Source: Gammaproteobacteria bacterium (GTDB lineage Bacteria > Pseudomonadota > Gammaproteobacteria > Chromatiales > Chromatiaceae). Taken from it: a stretch of 64,000 nucleotides of DNA. Each line of letters begins with the position of its first letter. Within the stretch, counting starts at the first letter, position 1. Where the stretch lies: assembly GCA_020445415.1 (NCBI GenBank), contig JAGRGP010000015.1, forward strand, positions 1 to 64,000, written 5' to 3'. The position numbers were made by a program, and so were the translations under genes. Positions 55,383 to 64,000 of the stretch are shown here, in pieces. The notes beneath the pieces were generated by a model. That model did no database searches and was not told the origin of the DNA. It worked only from the letters and a program-made list of their open reading frames with translations.

Positions 55383-57072
55383 AGACAAGCTGAAGGTGGT
55401 GTTATGTTGGCACATGCATCAACCGGATTACCGTGGACCCGACGAGGGAGATTTTCAGCTGCCCTGGGTATATTTGCATGCCATGAAAGATTATTCCGAC
55501 ATGGCGGCGCACCTGGAGGACAACCCCAAGGCCAGGGCGGTGGTCAATTTTGCCCCTATCCTGCTGGAGCAATTGGATGACTACGCTACCCAGATAAGAT
55601 CCTGGCTGGCATTGGGTCGGATAATCCGAGATCCGTTACTGTCGGCCCTGGCCGGCCCCGGTCTACCGGTGGACCAAAAGTCGAGGCGGGAGATTATCCA
55701 CAGTTGCCTGCGGGCCAATGAGGCGCACCTCGTCAACCGTTTTCCCAATTTTCGTCGCTTGGTCGATATCGCCGCGGTTCTGGAGCGCGACAGCGAGTCA
55801 TCCATATACCTCAATGATCAATTTTTGGCGGACTTGCTGGTCTGGTATCACCTGGCTTGGATCGGGGAATTCGCCCGTAACAACGATATTCGAATTAAAT
55901 CCCTGGAGAAGAAAGGGCGAGGATTTTCCACCGATGATAGGCGCCGTCTGATCGAGGTTGTCGGTGAACTTGTCTCCGGTATCATCGGCCGTTACCGCCG
56001 GTTGGCAGAGCAGGGCAGGGTGGAACTTTCGGTTACTCCTTACGCCCATCCCATCGTGCCGTTACTGTTGGAGATGCACTCGGCCAGGGAAGCGCTTCCC
56101 GATATCCGCTTGCCAGATATCGGGGGTTATCCTGGGGGCGAACCCCGGGCGCGCTGGCATATTCGTAAAGGGATCGAGGTGTTCGAGAAGCATTTCGGCA
56201 TGACGCCCAAGGGATGCTGGCCTTCGGAAGGGGCGATCAGCAGCGAAACCTTGCGCTTATTGGAGGAAGAAGGCTTTTCGTGGGCCGCCAGTGGGCAGCA
56301 GGTTCTCCACAACAGCCTATCCGCCTTTAGCGGAGGGCAGGCATTGGCCGAGCAATGGCTTTATCGCCCCTACCGCCTGGGAGAGGGAAAGCTGTGCAGC
56401 TTTTTTCGGGACGATGGACTTTCCGATCTGATCGGATTTACCTATGCAAGCTGGCATGCCGACGACGCGGTGGCAAATTTTATCCAACATCTAGAATCCA
56501 TCGCCAATGCAAACGAAGGGCCGGAAGGGAGAGTGGTTTCCATCATTATGGATGGAGAGAACGCGTGGGAATACTACCCTTGTAACGGCTGGTTCTTTCT
56601 CAGCGCGTTGTACAAGCGGTTGTCCGACCACCCGCGGTTGAAGTTGACCACGTTTTCCGAAGGCCTGAACTCGGTTAACCGGCCGGCGGAGTTATCCGAG
56701 GTAGTGGCGGGGAGCTGGGTGTACGGAACTTTTACCACTTGGGTAGGAGATCCCGACAAGAATCGTGCCTGGGAGATGTTGGTGGAGGCCAAACGAAAAT
56801 TCGATCAGGTCATTGAAAGTGGGCGGCTCGATGAGGCACGGCAAGAACAAGCTATTCTGCAACTTGCCCACTGTGAGGGCTCCGACTGGTTTTGGTGGTT
56901 TGGCGATTACAATCCCGGTGACACGGTTAGTGATTTTGAACGGCTGTTCCGCTTGCAGCTGACACATCTATATCAGCTGCTCGGTGAAACGCCTCCCGAG
57001 TATCTTTCACAAATATTTGCCTTAGGCAGCGGTGATCCTACCCATGGTGGTGTGATGAGACAAAATGCCTGA
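55372..57072 (+). CDS. GH57-family alpha-glucan enzyme
   Basis: A glycoside hydrolase family 57 protein (alpha-amylase or 4-alpha-glucanotransferase/branching-like). The 566-residue product has motif 1 HMHQPDYRG (14-22), the nucleophile region [11 protein letters not shown] with its Glu, and [13 protein letters not shown] with the acid/base Asp, which are the standard GH57 catalytic signatures. No signal peptide is seen, so it acts in the cytoplasm. Translational overlap with glgC and position before malQ suggest turnover of short alpha-glucans or glycogen. Its exact specificity cannot be told from sequence. Confidence 0.9.
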   Translation: MSDKDKLKVVLCWHMHQPDYRGPDEGDFQLPWVYLHAMKDYSDMAAHLEDNPKARAVVNFAPILLEQLDDYATQIRSWLALGRIIRDPLLSALAGPGLPVDQKSRREIIHSCLRANEAHLVNRFPNFRRLVDIAAVLERDSESSIYLNDQFLADLLVWYHLAWIGEFARNNDIRIKSLEKKGRGFSTDDRRRLIEVVGELVSGIIGRYRRLAEQGRVELSVTPYAHPIVPLLLEMHSAREALPDIRLPDIGGYPGGEPRARWHIRKGIEVFEKHFGMTPKGCWPSEGAISSETLRLLEEEGFSWAASGQQVLHNSLSAFSGGQALAEQWLYRPYRLGEGKLCSFFRDDGLSDLIGFTYASWHADDAVANFIQHLESIANANEGPEGRVVSIIMDGENAWEYYPCNGWFFLSALYKRLSDHPRLKLTTFSEGLNSVNRPAELSEVVAGSWVYGTFTTWVGDPDKNRAWEMLVEAKRKFDQVIESGRLDEARQEQAILQLAHCEGSDWFWWFGDYNPGDTVSDFERLFRLQLTHLYQLLGETPPEYLSQIFALGSGDPTHGGVMRQNA

Positions 57073-57119
57073 TCCGCAAGGCGAAATGGCGTGGTAGTGG
57101 CTGGGAGTGCGGTATTAAA

Positions 57120-58607
57120 ATGAACAAAAAGCCTAACGAGGAGAGTCTGGATCGGCGCCGGGCGGGGTTATTGCTACACATCAGTTCCCTTCCGGGAAAT
57201 GGCTCTACCGGGGATCTTGGCCCGGCAGCCTATCAGCTGGTGGGTTTCCTGGAACGGACGGGGTTCAGCGTTTGGCAGATTTTACCGGTCGGTCCTACCC
57301 ATGGTGATGGCTCGCCCTACCAATCGCTATCGATGCACGCGGGCAATCCCCGTTTTGTCAGCCTCGACAGGTTGGTCGATGAGGGCTTATTGCCCCCCGA
57401 ACTAAGTGCCCGCCAGCAGATCTCCGACCGGGAGAAGGAGCGCCTGCTGCGCGCTGCATGGCGGACCTTCGTTAATCGCCGGGACGAGGGATTGGCCCGG
57501 GATTTAGAGCGCTTTGCCAGGGATGAACAGTATTGGCTAGACGAGTACGCATTGTTCCGGGCACTGCGGGAAGCCCACGACAGCCGTTCCTGGTGGGAAT
57601 GGCCCGGGGACTTGCGTGACCGTAAACCCAAGGCGATTCAGGAGGCCATCGTACGCTTGGCGCCGGAGTTGGATTACATTCGATTCGAGCAGTTCCAGTT
57701 CTTTCGCCAGTGGAGCGCGTTGAAGCGGCATGCCAATGAACGGGGCATTCGGCTGTTTGGGGATATGCCAATTTTTGTCTCTCACGATAGTGCTGAAGTG
57801 TGGGCGAACAGAGAAATGTTCACGCTGGACGCCGCCGGGCAGCCCGAAGTGGTTGCCGGTGTGCCTCCGGACTATTTCTCCGCGACTGGACAGCGCTGGG
57901 GCAATCCCTTGTACCGCTGGGAACGCATGCAGGAAGATGGCTTCTCATTCTGGGTGAAGCGCATGAAGACCCAGCTACGGCTTTTCGACTTGATTCGGAT
58001 AGACCATTTTCGTGGCTTCGAGGCCTATTGGGAGATTCCTGCCGAGCACGAGCATGCCATTCACGGACGCTGGGTAAAGACCCCGGGCAATCTGTTGTTC
58101 GACCGCTTACATCAAGCCTACCAAAGGCTGCCGCTGGTGGCGGAGGATCTCGGAATCATCACACCGGAGGTTGATGCCATGCGGTTGGCTCATGGACTTC
58201 CCGGGATGAAGATTCTGCAGTTCGCCTTCTCCGGAGGACCGGATAACCCTTACCTTCCGTTTCGCCATGAAGCCAACTCGGTGGTCTATACCGGCACTCA
58301 TGATAACGATACCACTTTAGGTTGGTATCTGAGTCTTGACGATGATTCACGGCAATACGTCGACGAGTATCTGGGGCGTTCGCGGGAGGCCATGCCCTGG
58401 CCGTTGATTCGAATGGCGTTGGCGTCGCGCTCAAAACTGGCGGTGATTCCGATGCAGGATATCCTCGGCCTGGATGGTTCCCACCGCATGAACTTGCCCG
58501 GATCAACGGAGGGCAACTGGAGCTGGAGGTTTGACTGGAGCCAGGTCGATGAAGAGCTGCCGCACCGGCTGCGCCGGCGTGTCGAGATGTACGGCCGCTT
58601 GGGTTGA
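57120..58607 (+). CDS. malQ: 4-alpha-glucanotransferase
   Basis: A GH77 amylomaltase that rearranges maltodextrins. The 495-residue product has [22 protein letters not shown] at the N-terminus, [39 protein letters not shown] (catalytic Asp), [12 protein letters not shown] (catalytic Glu) and [14 protein letters not shown]. It is shorter than E. coli MalQ and resembles the shorter Thermus-type form. It follows the GH57 gene and precedes galU. Confidence 0.96.
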   Translation: MNKKPNEESLDRRRAGLLLHISSLPGNGSTGDLGPAAYQLVGFLERTGFSVWQILPVGPTHGDGSPYQSLSMHAGNPRFVSLDRLVDEGLLPPELSARQQISDREKERLLRAAWRTFVNRRDEGLARDLERFARDEQYWLDEYALFRALREAHDSRSWWEWPGDLRDRKPKAIQEAIVRLAPELDYIRFEQFQFFRQWSALKRHANERGIRLFGDMPIFVSHDSAEVWANREMFTLDAAGQPEVVAGVPPDYFSATGQRWGNPLYRWERMQEDGFSFWVKRMKTQLRLFDLIRIDHFRGFEAYWEIPAEHEHAIHGRWVKTPGNLLFDRLHQAYQRLPLVAEDLGIITPEVDAMRLAHGLPGMKILQFAFSGGPDNPYLPFRHEANSVVYTGTHDNDTTLGWYLSLDDDSRQYVDEYLGRSREAMPWPLIRMALASRSKLAVIPMQDILGLDGSHRMNLPGSTEGNWSWRFDWSQVDEELPHRLRRRVEMYGRLG

Positions 58608-58639
58608 ACGGTGCTGGCAGGAAACAATTCGGAGGAAGT

Positions 58640-59512
58640 ATGAGCAAACGAGTAAACAAAGCGGTATTTCCCGTTGCGGGTCTCGGAACCCGGTTCTTGC
58701 CAGCTACCAAGGCCAGTCCTAAGGAGATGCTGCCGGTGGTCGACAAGCCGCTCATTCAGTATGGGGTCGAAGAGGCGGTCGCCGCCGGTATCGAGGTGAT
58801 GGTATTCATAACGGGTCGCAACAAGACCTCGATCAGTAACCACTTTGATACCGCTTATGAACTGGAGATTGAGCTGGAATCACGGCACAAGACCAAGCTG
58901 CTCGAGATCGTCCAGAATATCACGCCGCCCAATGTGTCCTGCGTGTTTATCCGGCAGAGCATGCCCCTCGGTCTCGGCCATGCGGTACTCTGTGCCGCGC
59001 CAGTCGTGGGCGATGAGCCATTTGCGGTGGTGCTCGCCGATGATCTCATCCACGATGGTGATCGGGGTTGTCTCAAGCAGATGGTGGACCTTTACGAGCA
59101 AACCCAATGCTCGATCCTGGCTACCGAGACCGTTCCCCCGGAGGCCACTGGAAGTTACGGTATTGTAGACACCGGTGAGGACGGCGAGCTGGTGGGAGTG
59201 CGAGGCATTGTCGAAAAGCCGAAACCCGAGGTTGCACCCTCCAACCGGGGGGTGGTGGGGCGCTACATTCTCACCCCCGGAATATTTTCCATGTTGACCC
59301 AAACCCAGCGGGGCGCCGGTGGCGAAATTCAGCTGACTGACGGCATCGCGAGCCTGTTGGAACACGAGTCGGTGATGGCGTACAACTTTAAAGGCAGGCG
59401 ATATGACTGTGGCAGCAAGTTGGGTTATTTAAAGGCTACCGTCGACTATGCGCTTGACCATCAGGAGTTAGGTGCCGATTTCAAGGCATGGATTCAAAAG
59501 CGGTTCGATTAG
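58640..59512 (+). CDS. galU: UTP-glucose-1-phosphate uridylyltransferase
   Basis: Makes UDP-glucose for envelope polysaccharides and trehalose. The start is ATG 58640 with GGAGGA at 58631-58636; the open frame from 58604 is longer but lacks family similarity. The 290-residue product has [40 protein letters not shown] and, later, LADDLIHD and KYFDCGSK-like [14 protein letters not shown]. It links the storage locus to nucleotide-sugar supply. Confidence 0.97.
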   Translation: MSKRVNKAVFPVAGLGTRFLPATKASPKEMLPVVDKPLIQYGVEEAVAAGIEVMVFITGRNKTSISNHFDTAYELEIELESRHKTKLLEIVQNITPPNVSCVFIRQSMPLGLGHAVLCAAPVVGDEPFAVVLADDLIHDGDRGCLKQMVDLYEQTQCSILATETVPPEATGSYGIVDTGEDGELVGVRGIVEKPKPEVAPSNRGVVGRYILTPGIFSMLTQTQRGAGGEIQLTDGIASLLEHESVMAYNFKGRRYDCGSKLGYLKATVDYALDHQELGADFKAWIQKRFD

Positions 59513-59625
59513 CCCGATTAAAACCGCCATGTGATTCCCACCGAATACACGAGGTTCCTGTTCCCAATCCTGGCCCGCAGTTATCCAGGAAGCCCCGGAC
59601 AATCCGCTACCCGAGGAGGAAACCA

Positions 59626-60156
59626 ATGAGTAAGCTGATGCCTAGAAAACCTGTCCCGTCACTGAATGTAGCGACACTTTCCGGAGCTGGCTGGGATCTG
59701 AGTCAGTCGCGGCCGGAGCATTTTTCGATGGTGGTGTTTTACCGCGGACTTCATTGTCCGGTGTGCCGCACCTATATCGGGGAACTCGACAAACTGGTGG
59801 ACGAATTCGGGCAGCGAGGTGTGTCCCTTGCCGCTATCAGCAGTGACACCGAGGCACGTGCCAGGGAGACTCAGCACAACTGGAAGCTGGAACGCCTGGA
59901 TCTGGGATACGGTCTTGATCTTGCGGTAGCGCGGGAGTGGGGGCTTTATATCTCGACCAGCCGGGGAAAGACCTCTCTGGGAATCGTCGAGCCGGAGCGG
60001 TTCAGCGAGCCCGGTGTCTTTTTGGTGCGCCCGGATCAGACCCTTTATTGGGCCGCGGTACAAACCATGCCCTTTGCTAGGCCCCACTTCAAAGAGATGT
60101 TGGCAGGTCTCGATTTCATTCTGAAAAACGATTATCCAGCCCGGGGCGAAGCTTGA
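59626..60156 (+). CDS. Peroxiredoxin-like redoxin (AhpC/TSA fold)
   Basis: A 176-residue thioredoxin-fold protein. ATG 59626 follows GAGGAGGAAACC; the longer frame from 59488 lies within galU and is rejected. The core motif VVFYRGLHCPVCRTYIGELD has a CPVC pair where peroxiredoxins have Cys peroxidatic followed by P-x-C, and the tail PGVFLVRPDQTLYWAAVQTMPFARP is typical of AhpC/TSA redoxins of the unclassified type. It would reduce a peroxide or disulfide in the cytoplasm. Physiological partner unknown. Confidence 0.8.
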   Translation: MSKLMPRKPVPSLNVATLSGAGWDLSQSRPEHFSMVVFYRGLHCPVCRTYIGELDKLVDEFGQRGVSLAAISSDTEARARETQHNWKLERLDLGYGLDLAVAREWGLYISTSRGKTSLGIVEPERFSEPGVFLVRPDQTLYWAAVQTMPFARPHFKEMLAGLDFILKNDYPARGEA

Positions 60157-60187
60157 TCGGTAGCGCCACCAGAGGGTTTGGAGGTAC

Positions 60188-61018
60188 ATGATTGATCCAA
60201 CCCTCGAGTATCAGTACAACGTCCGTGCGGCGGTTCCTGAGCACAGTGATTATTTTTCCCGTTGGCAGACGCTTAGCGAAGCATTTCGTGAGCAGCGGAT
60301 AGGTTACTTGGATCAGCAGTACGGCACTGGACCCCGACAAAGTCTCGATCTCTTCCCAGCGGGAGGAACACGGCTTCACCTGTTTCTTCACGGGGGTTAC
60401 TGGCAAGCGATGGACAAGTCCTTCTTTAGCTTTTTGGCCGGAGGGCTGATTGAACACGGGATTGACGTGGCCATTTGTAATTACCCGCTCTGCCCGCACG
60501 CGGATCTGTCAGTGATAGTTGACTCGGTGCGCCTTGCCTGCCGTTTTCTTTGGCGTAACGCCGCTCGCTTCCAAGGACGGTGGAATTCGATCCAACTGTC
60601 CGGTCATTCCGCCGGTGGGCACTTGGTATCGATGTTGATGGCGACCCGTTGGCCGGAATTGGACTCCGCGCTGCCCGGAGGGTTGATCGGGAGTGGGGTA
60701 TCGATCAGTGGCCTGTACGATTTGGAGCCCCTGCGCTATACCAGTATCAATGACAAGCTGGGATTAGACGCGGCCGCGGCCCGGGCGATCAGCCCGCTAC
60801 AAGTGCCGGCCGCCACCCGGGCACCTATGCTGCTGGTGACGGGTAATGACGAGAGACCCGCGTTTCGAGAGCAGATGTTCCGTTTTGCGGAGCGCCGCCG
60901 CCGTGAGCGTGTTCCCGTGGAGACACTGTGCCTAGATGAGAAGAATCACTTTTCGGTGCTCGAGGAACTCACGGACAGCCGGGGGATATTGCTTGAGAAG
61001 GTTTTGGCCATGGCGTGA
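60188..61018 (+). CDS. Alpha/beta hydrolase, arylformamidase-like
   Basis: A 276-residue alpha/beta hydrolase with GGAGGT seven bases before the ATG. LFLHGGYWQAMDKS (about 64-77) has the HGGxW oxyanion motif of carboxylesterase/kynurenine formamidase enzymes; SGHSAGGHLVSML gives the nucleophile Ser, and an Asp (LVTGNDE) and His (KNHFSVLEEL) complete the triad. The closest known reactions are N-formylkynurenine or short-chain ester hydrolysis. No other tryptophan-degradation gene is nearby, so the substrate is open. Confidence 0.85.
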   Translation: MIDPTLEYQYNVRAAVPEHSDYFSRWQTLSEAFREQRIGYLDQQYGTGPRQSLDLFPAGGTRLHLFLHGGYWQAMDKSFFSFLAGGLIEHGIDVAICNYPLCPHADLSVIVDSVRLACRFLWRNAARFQGRWNSIQLSGHSAGGHLVSMLMATRWPELDSALPGGLIGSGVSISGLYDLEPLRYTSINDKLGLDAAAARAISPLQVPAATRAPMLLVTGNDERPAFREQMFRFAERRRRERVPVETLCLDEKNHFSVLEELTDSRGILLEKVLAMA

Positions 61019-61077
61019 GCGTTCCATGGTTCAGCGACTTGAACGCTGGTGCGGCGAGGTAAGTCTGAACAGGTGAA

Positions 61078-61098
61078 ACAACCGCTACCGGTTTTTTG
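61078..61098 (+). terminator. Short intrinsic-terminator-like hairpin
   Basis: AACCG (61080-61084) / CGGTT (61089-61093) with loop CTAC and a T run (61092-61097) lies about 60 bases after the hydrolase stop. The stem is only five pairs, so efficiency is uncertain. Confidence 0.4.
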
Positions 61099-61195
61099 TA
61101 TTGCCGGTGACGGGATCTGACCAACTAATATTATTAGCGCTCTTAAGCCGGGGACGAGAGACGATCCGAAAGAACTTAATAAAGGATGGACTAAG

Positions 61196-62787
<1,592 letters not shown>

Positions 62788-62990
62788 CTTCCCGCACCGG
62801 AACTCCACCAGCGACTCGGGTCGGCGTCGATTCCAATAACCAGATCGTTGTCATATAGTAGACACACCAGTGAACAAACAAACCGGCGGTCGATTCAGTC
62901 CGCCTTCAGAATGAATGAGCCTACGCCCTTACCGGATGGCAAAAGGGGTATGCATTCCGGAGCCTGGTTCCATCCAAGAGGTCATGAAAA

Positions 62991-63398
62991 ATGCCGTTCG
63001 TTACCTGGAGTGAGGAGTATAGTGTCAACGTAAAAGTGATCGATCAGCAGCATCAAAAGCTGCTGGAGTTGGTTAATGGACTCCATGCCGCAGTGGAATC
63101 TTGTATCGAGAAAGAGCAGTTAAGACAGATGTTGGTGGAGCTGGTCAAGTTTACCGCTATTCACTTTTCCACGGAGGAAGAATACATGAAAAAGTATGAC
63201 TATCCTCAGTTGGCGTCGCACCACCGAGAGCACAGGATATTGCTCCGGCATCTCAATGATTTGGTGAACGCGGTTTCTGGCGGGTTTCGCCCGACTTTCT
63301 ACTCCGATTATGACGTATCGACCGATTGGGCATTACTCCACATCGAGGAACATGACCGGGGTCTGGGTGCCTTTCTCAATAGCAAGAATGTCTACTGA
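62991..63398 (+). CDS. Bacteriohemerythrin
   Basis: A 135-residue di-iron O2-binding protein. The ligand motifs are in place: VNVKVIDQQHQKLLELVNGL (His), HFSTEEEYMKKYDYP (His and Glu), ASHHREHRILL (His pair) and HIEEHDRGLGAFL (His, Asp). It may sense or carry oxygen in a microaerobic organism. It overlaps the next small gene by 11 bases. A 203-base gap to hemF contains no gene. Confidence 0.95.
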   Translation: MPFVTWSEEYSVNVKVIDQQHQKLLELVNGLHAAVESCIEKEQLRQMLVELVKFTAIHFSTEEEYMKKYDYPQLASHHREHRILLRHLNDLVNAVSGGFRPTFYSDYDVSTDWALLHIEEHDRGLGAFLNSKNVY

Positions 63399-63648
63399 TT
63401 CTGACAATCAGGTTGGTGTCGAGGAACAAGACGACAGACACCGCATCTGGAGCAAGGAACGCGACAGGATCAAGACATTGTGGGTCATTGCGGTCGTTAT
63501 GTTTTGGTTCACGCTGTTTTTTCAGGGGACCCTCTTGTACCTGGATGGGCAGGTCAATCTTGTTTTGCTTTCCATTGTCACCGGCATGCTGATTCTCGGA
63601 GTCATATTGAAGATCCGATTGAAACTCCACTTGCGGAAGGAACCCTAG
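63388..63648 (+). CDS. Small two-helix membrane protein
   Basis: An 86-residue protein from ATG 63388, overlapping the hemerythrin end by 11 bases, which points to coupled translation. It has a charged N-terminus and two membrane helices (LWVIAVVMFWFTLFFQGTLL, VNLVLLSIVTGMLILGVIL) then a basic tail (RLKLHLRKEP). I know no family. It may anchor or work with the hemerythrin (inference). Confidence 0.65.
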   Translation: MSTDSDNQVGVEEQDDRHRIWSKERDRIKTLWVIAVVMFWFTLFFQGTLLYLDGQVNLVLLSIVTGMLILGVILKIRLKLHLRKEP

Positions 63649-63708
63649 CGGATTCACCGGCCGCTGCGCCCAGGGTGAGCCCCGCCTAATAAGCTTCAGA
63701 TTCCAAAA

Positions 63709-64000
63709 CTAGTCTTCCAGAAACGCTAACATCCGCTTACGCATGTCGAGGTCCGGCAATCGGCCGGCCATCGCCCCCATGTTGTCCTGCATGTGTTTGG
63801 GGTTGGAGGTAGCGGGAATAGCGCAAGTTATCCCAGGGTGGGAGATCACGAACTTTAGAAAGAATTGTCCCCAGCTATGGCAGTCGAACTCGCCCGCCCA
63901 CGAAGGCAGCGGCCGGTTTTTTACCAAATGGAACAGCGACCCGCGCTGAAATGGACGATTCGCGATGACCGCGATACCACGTTCCTTGGCCAAGGGCAGG
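63709..64000 (-). CDS. Aldo/keto reductase, C-terminal part (cut by window end)
   Basis: The frame remains open to the window edge (the first codons read in frame from base 64000), so this is only the C-terminal ~96 residues. AKERGIAVIANRPFQRGSLF matches the aldo/keto reductase strand after the catalytic region, and PGITCAIPATSNPKHMQDNM is the NADP-adenosine phosphate-binding motif (typical IPGTSNPEHL). Substrate cannot be told. Coding on the minus strand, it faces the small membrane gene. Confidence 0.85.
   Translation of the reverse strand, partial: LPLAKERGIAVIANRPFQRGSLFHLVKNRPLPSWAGEFDCHSWGQFFLKFVISHPGITCAIPATSNPKHMQDNMGAMAGRLPDLDMRKRMLAFLED

Overview
The window is one contiguous stretch of a gammaproteobacterial chromosome with moderately high GC. 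The gene order rpsB-tsf-pyrH-frr-uppS-cdsA-dxr-rseP-bamA-skp-lpxD-fabZ-lpxA-lpxB-rnhB-dnaE-accA-tilS (1-20778) is the classical gammaproteobacterial translation / isoprenoid / envelope / lipid A block, close to the Pseudomonas arrangement. The companions (ThrH, YgfZ, HDOD protein, bacteriohemerythrin, HemF, GH57 enzyme, complete glycogen locus, Rpf quorum sensing) would fit an environmental lineage outside the Enterobacterales, perhaps a Chromatiales-like sulfur or purple bacterium. That placement is inference only.

Layout. 1-20778: essential core block, with many stop/start overlaps (TTGA, GTGA, ATGA) and several TTG or GTG starts. 20762-29421: a double cyclic-nucleotide-domain/rhodanese protein, prfB with its programmed +1 frameshift, lysS, an H-NS-like small protein, an HDOD protein, ygfZ and an RNase II-family exonuclease. 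29544-31800: a three-gene cassette around a membrane-anchored SMC/Rad50-like ATPase without a nuclease partner. 31818-32306: ybaK. 32307-33521: 1.2 kb with no convincing gene. 33522-42498: a DSF (diffusible signal factor) quorum-sensing island. 42909-48377: sulfurtransferase, thrH, tRNA-Glu(CTC), pcnB, folK, panB, panC. 48405-59512: glycogen and alpha-glucan metabolism (glgA, pgi, glgB, glgC, a GH57 enzyme, malQ, galU). 59626-64000: redox, hydrolase and haem genes, and the end of an aldo/keto reductase.

The most interesting part is the island at 33.4-42.5 kb. It holds a full signalling set: RpfF-like synthase with both catalytic glutamates, RpfC-like hybrid kinase, and RpfG-like HD-GYP response regulator. 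Set among these genes are an acyl carrier protein, a beta-ketoacyl synthase with an intact Cys-His-His triad, and a cyclopropane-fatty-acid-synthase-like methyltransferase. There is also a kinase-less RpfC paralogue whose receiver domains have lost their phosphorylation residues but whose Hpt histidine remains. I read this as a self-contained pathway that may build, modify, sense and answer a DSF-type fatty-acid signal through c-di-GMP. The signal may differ from known DSFs, since it would have its own acyl-chain machinery and a C-methylation or cyclopropanation step. The domain assignments rest on visible motifs; the joint pathway is inference from gene neighbourhood.

Other notable features are a pcnB whose conserved N terminus lies upstream of any ATG/GTG/TTG codon (as E. 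coli pcnB uses AUU), hairpins in the rpfF leader, and a tRNA-Glu with anticodon CTC.
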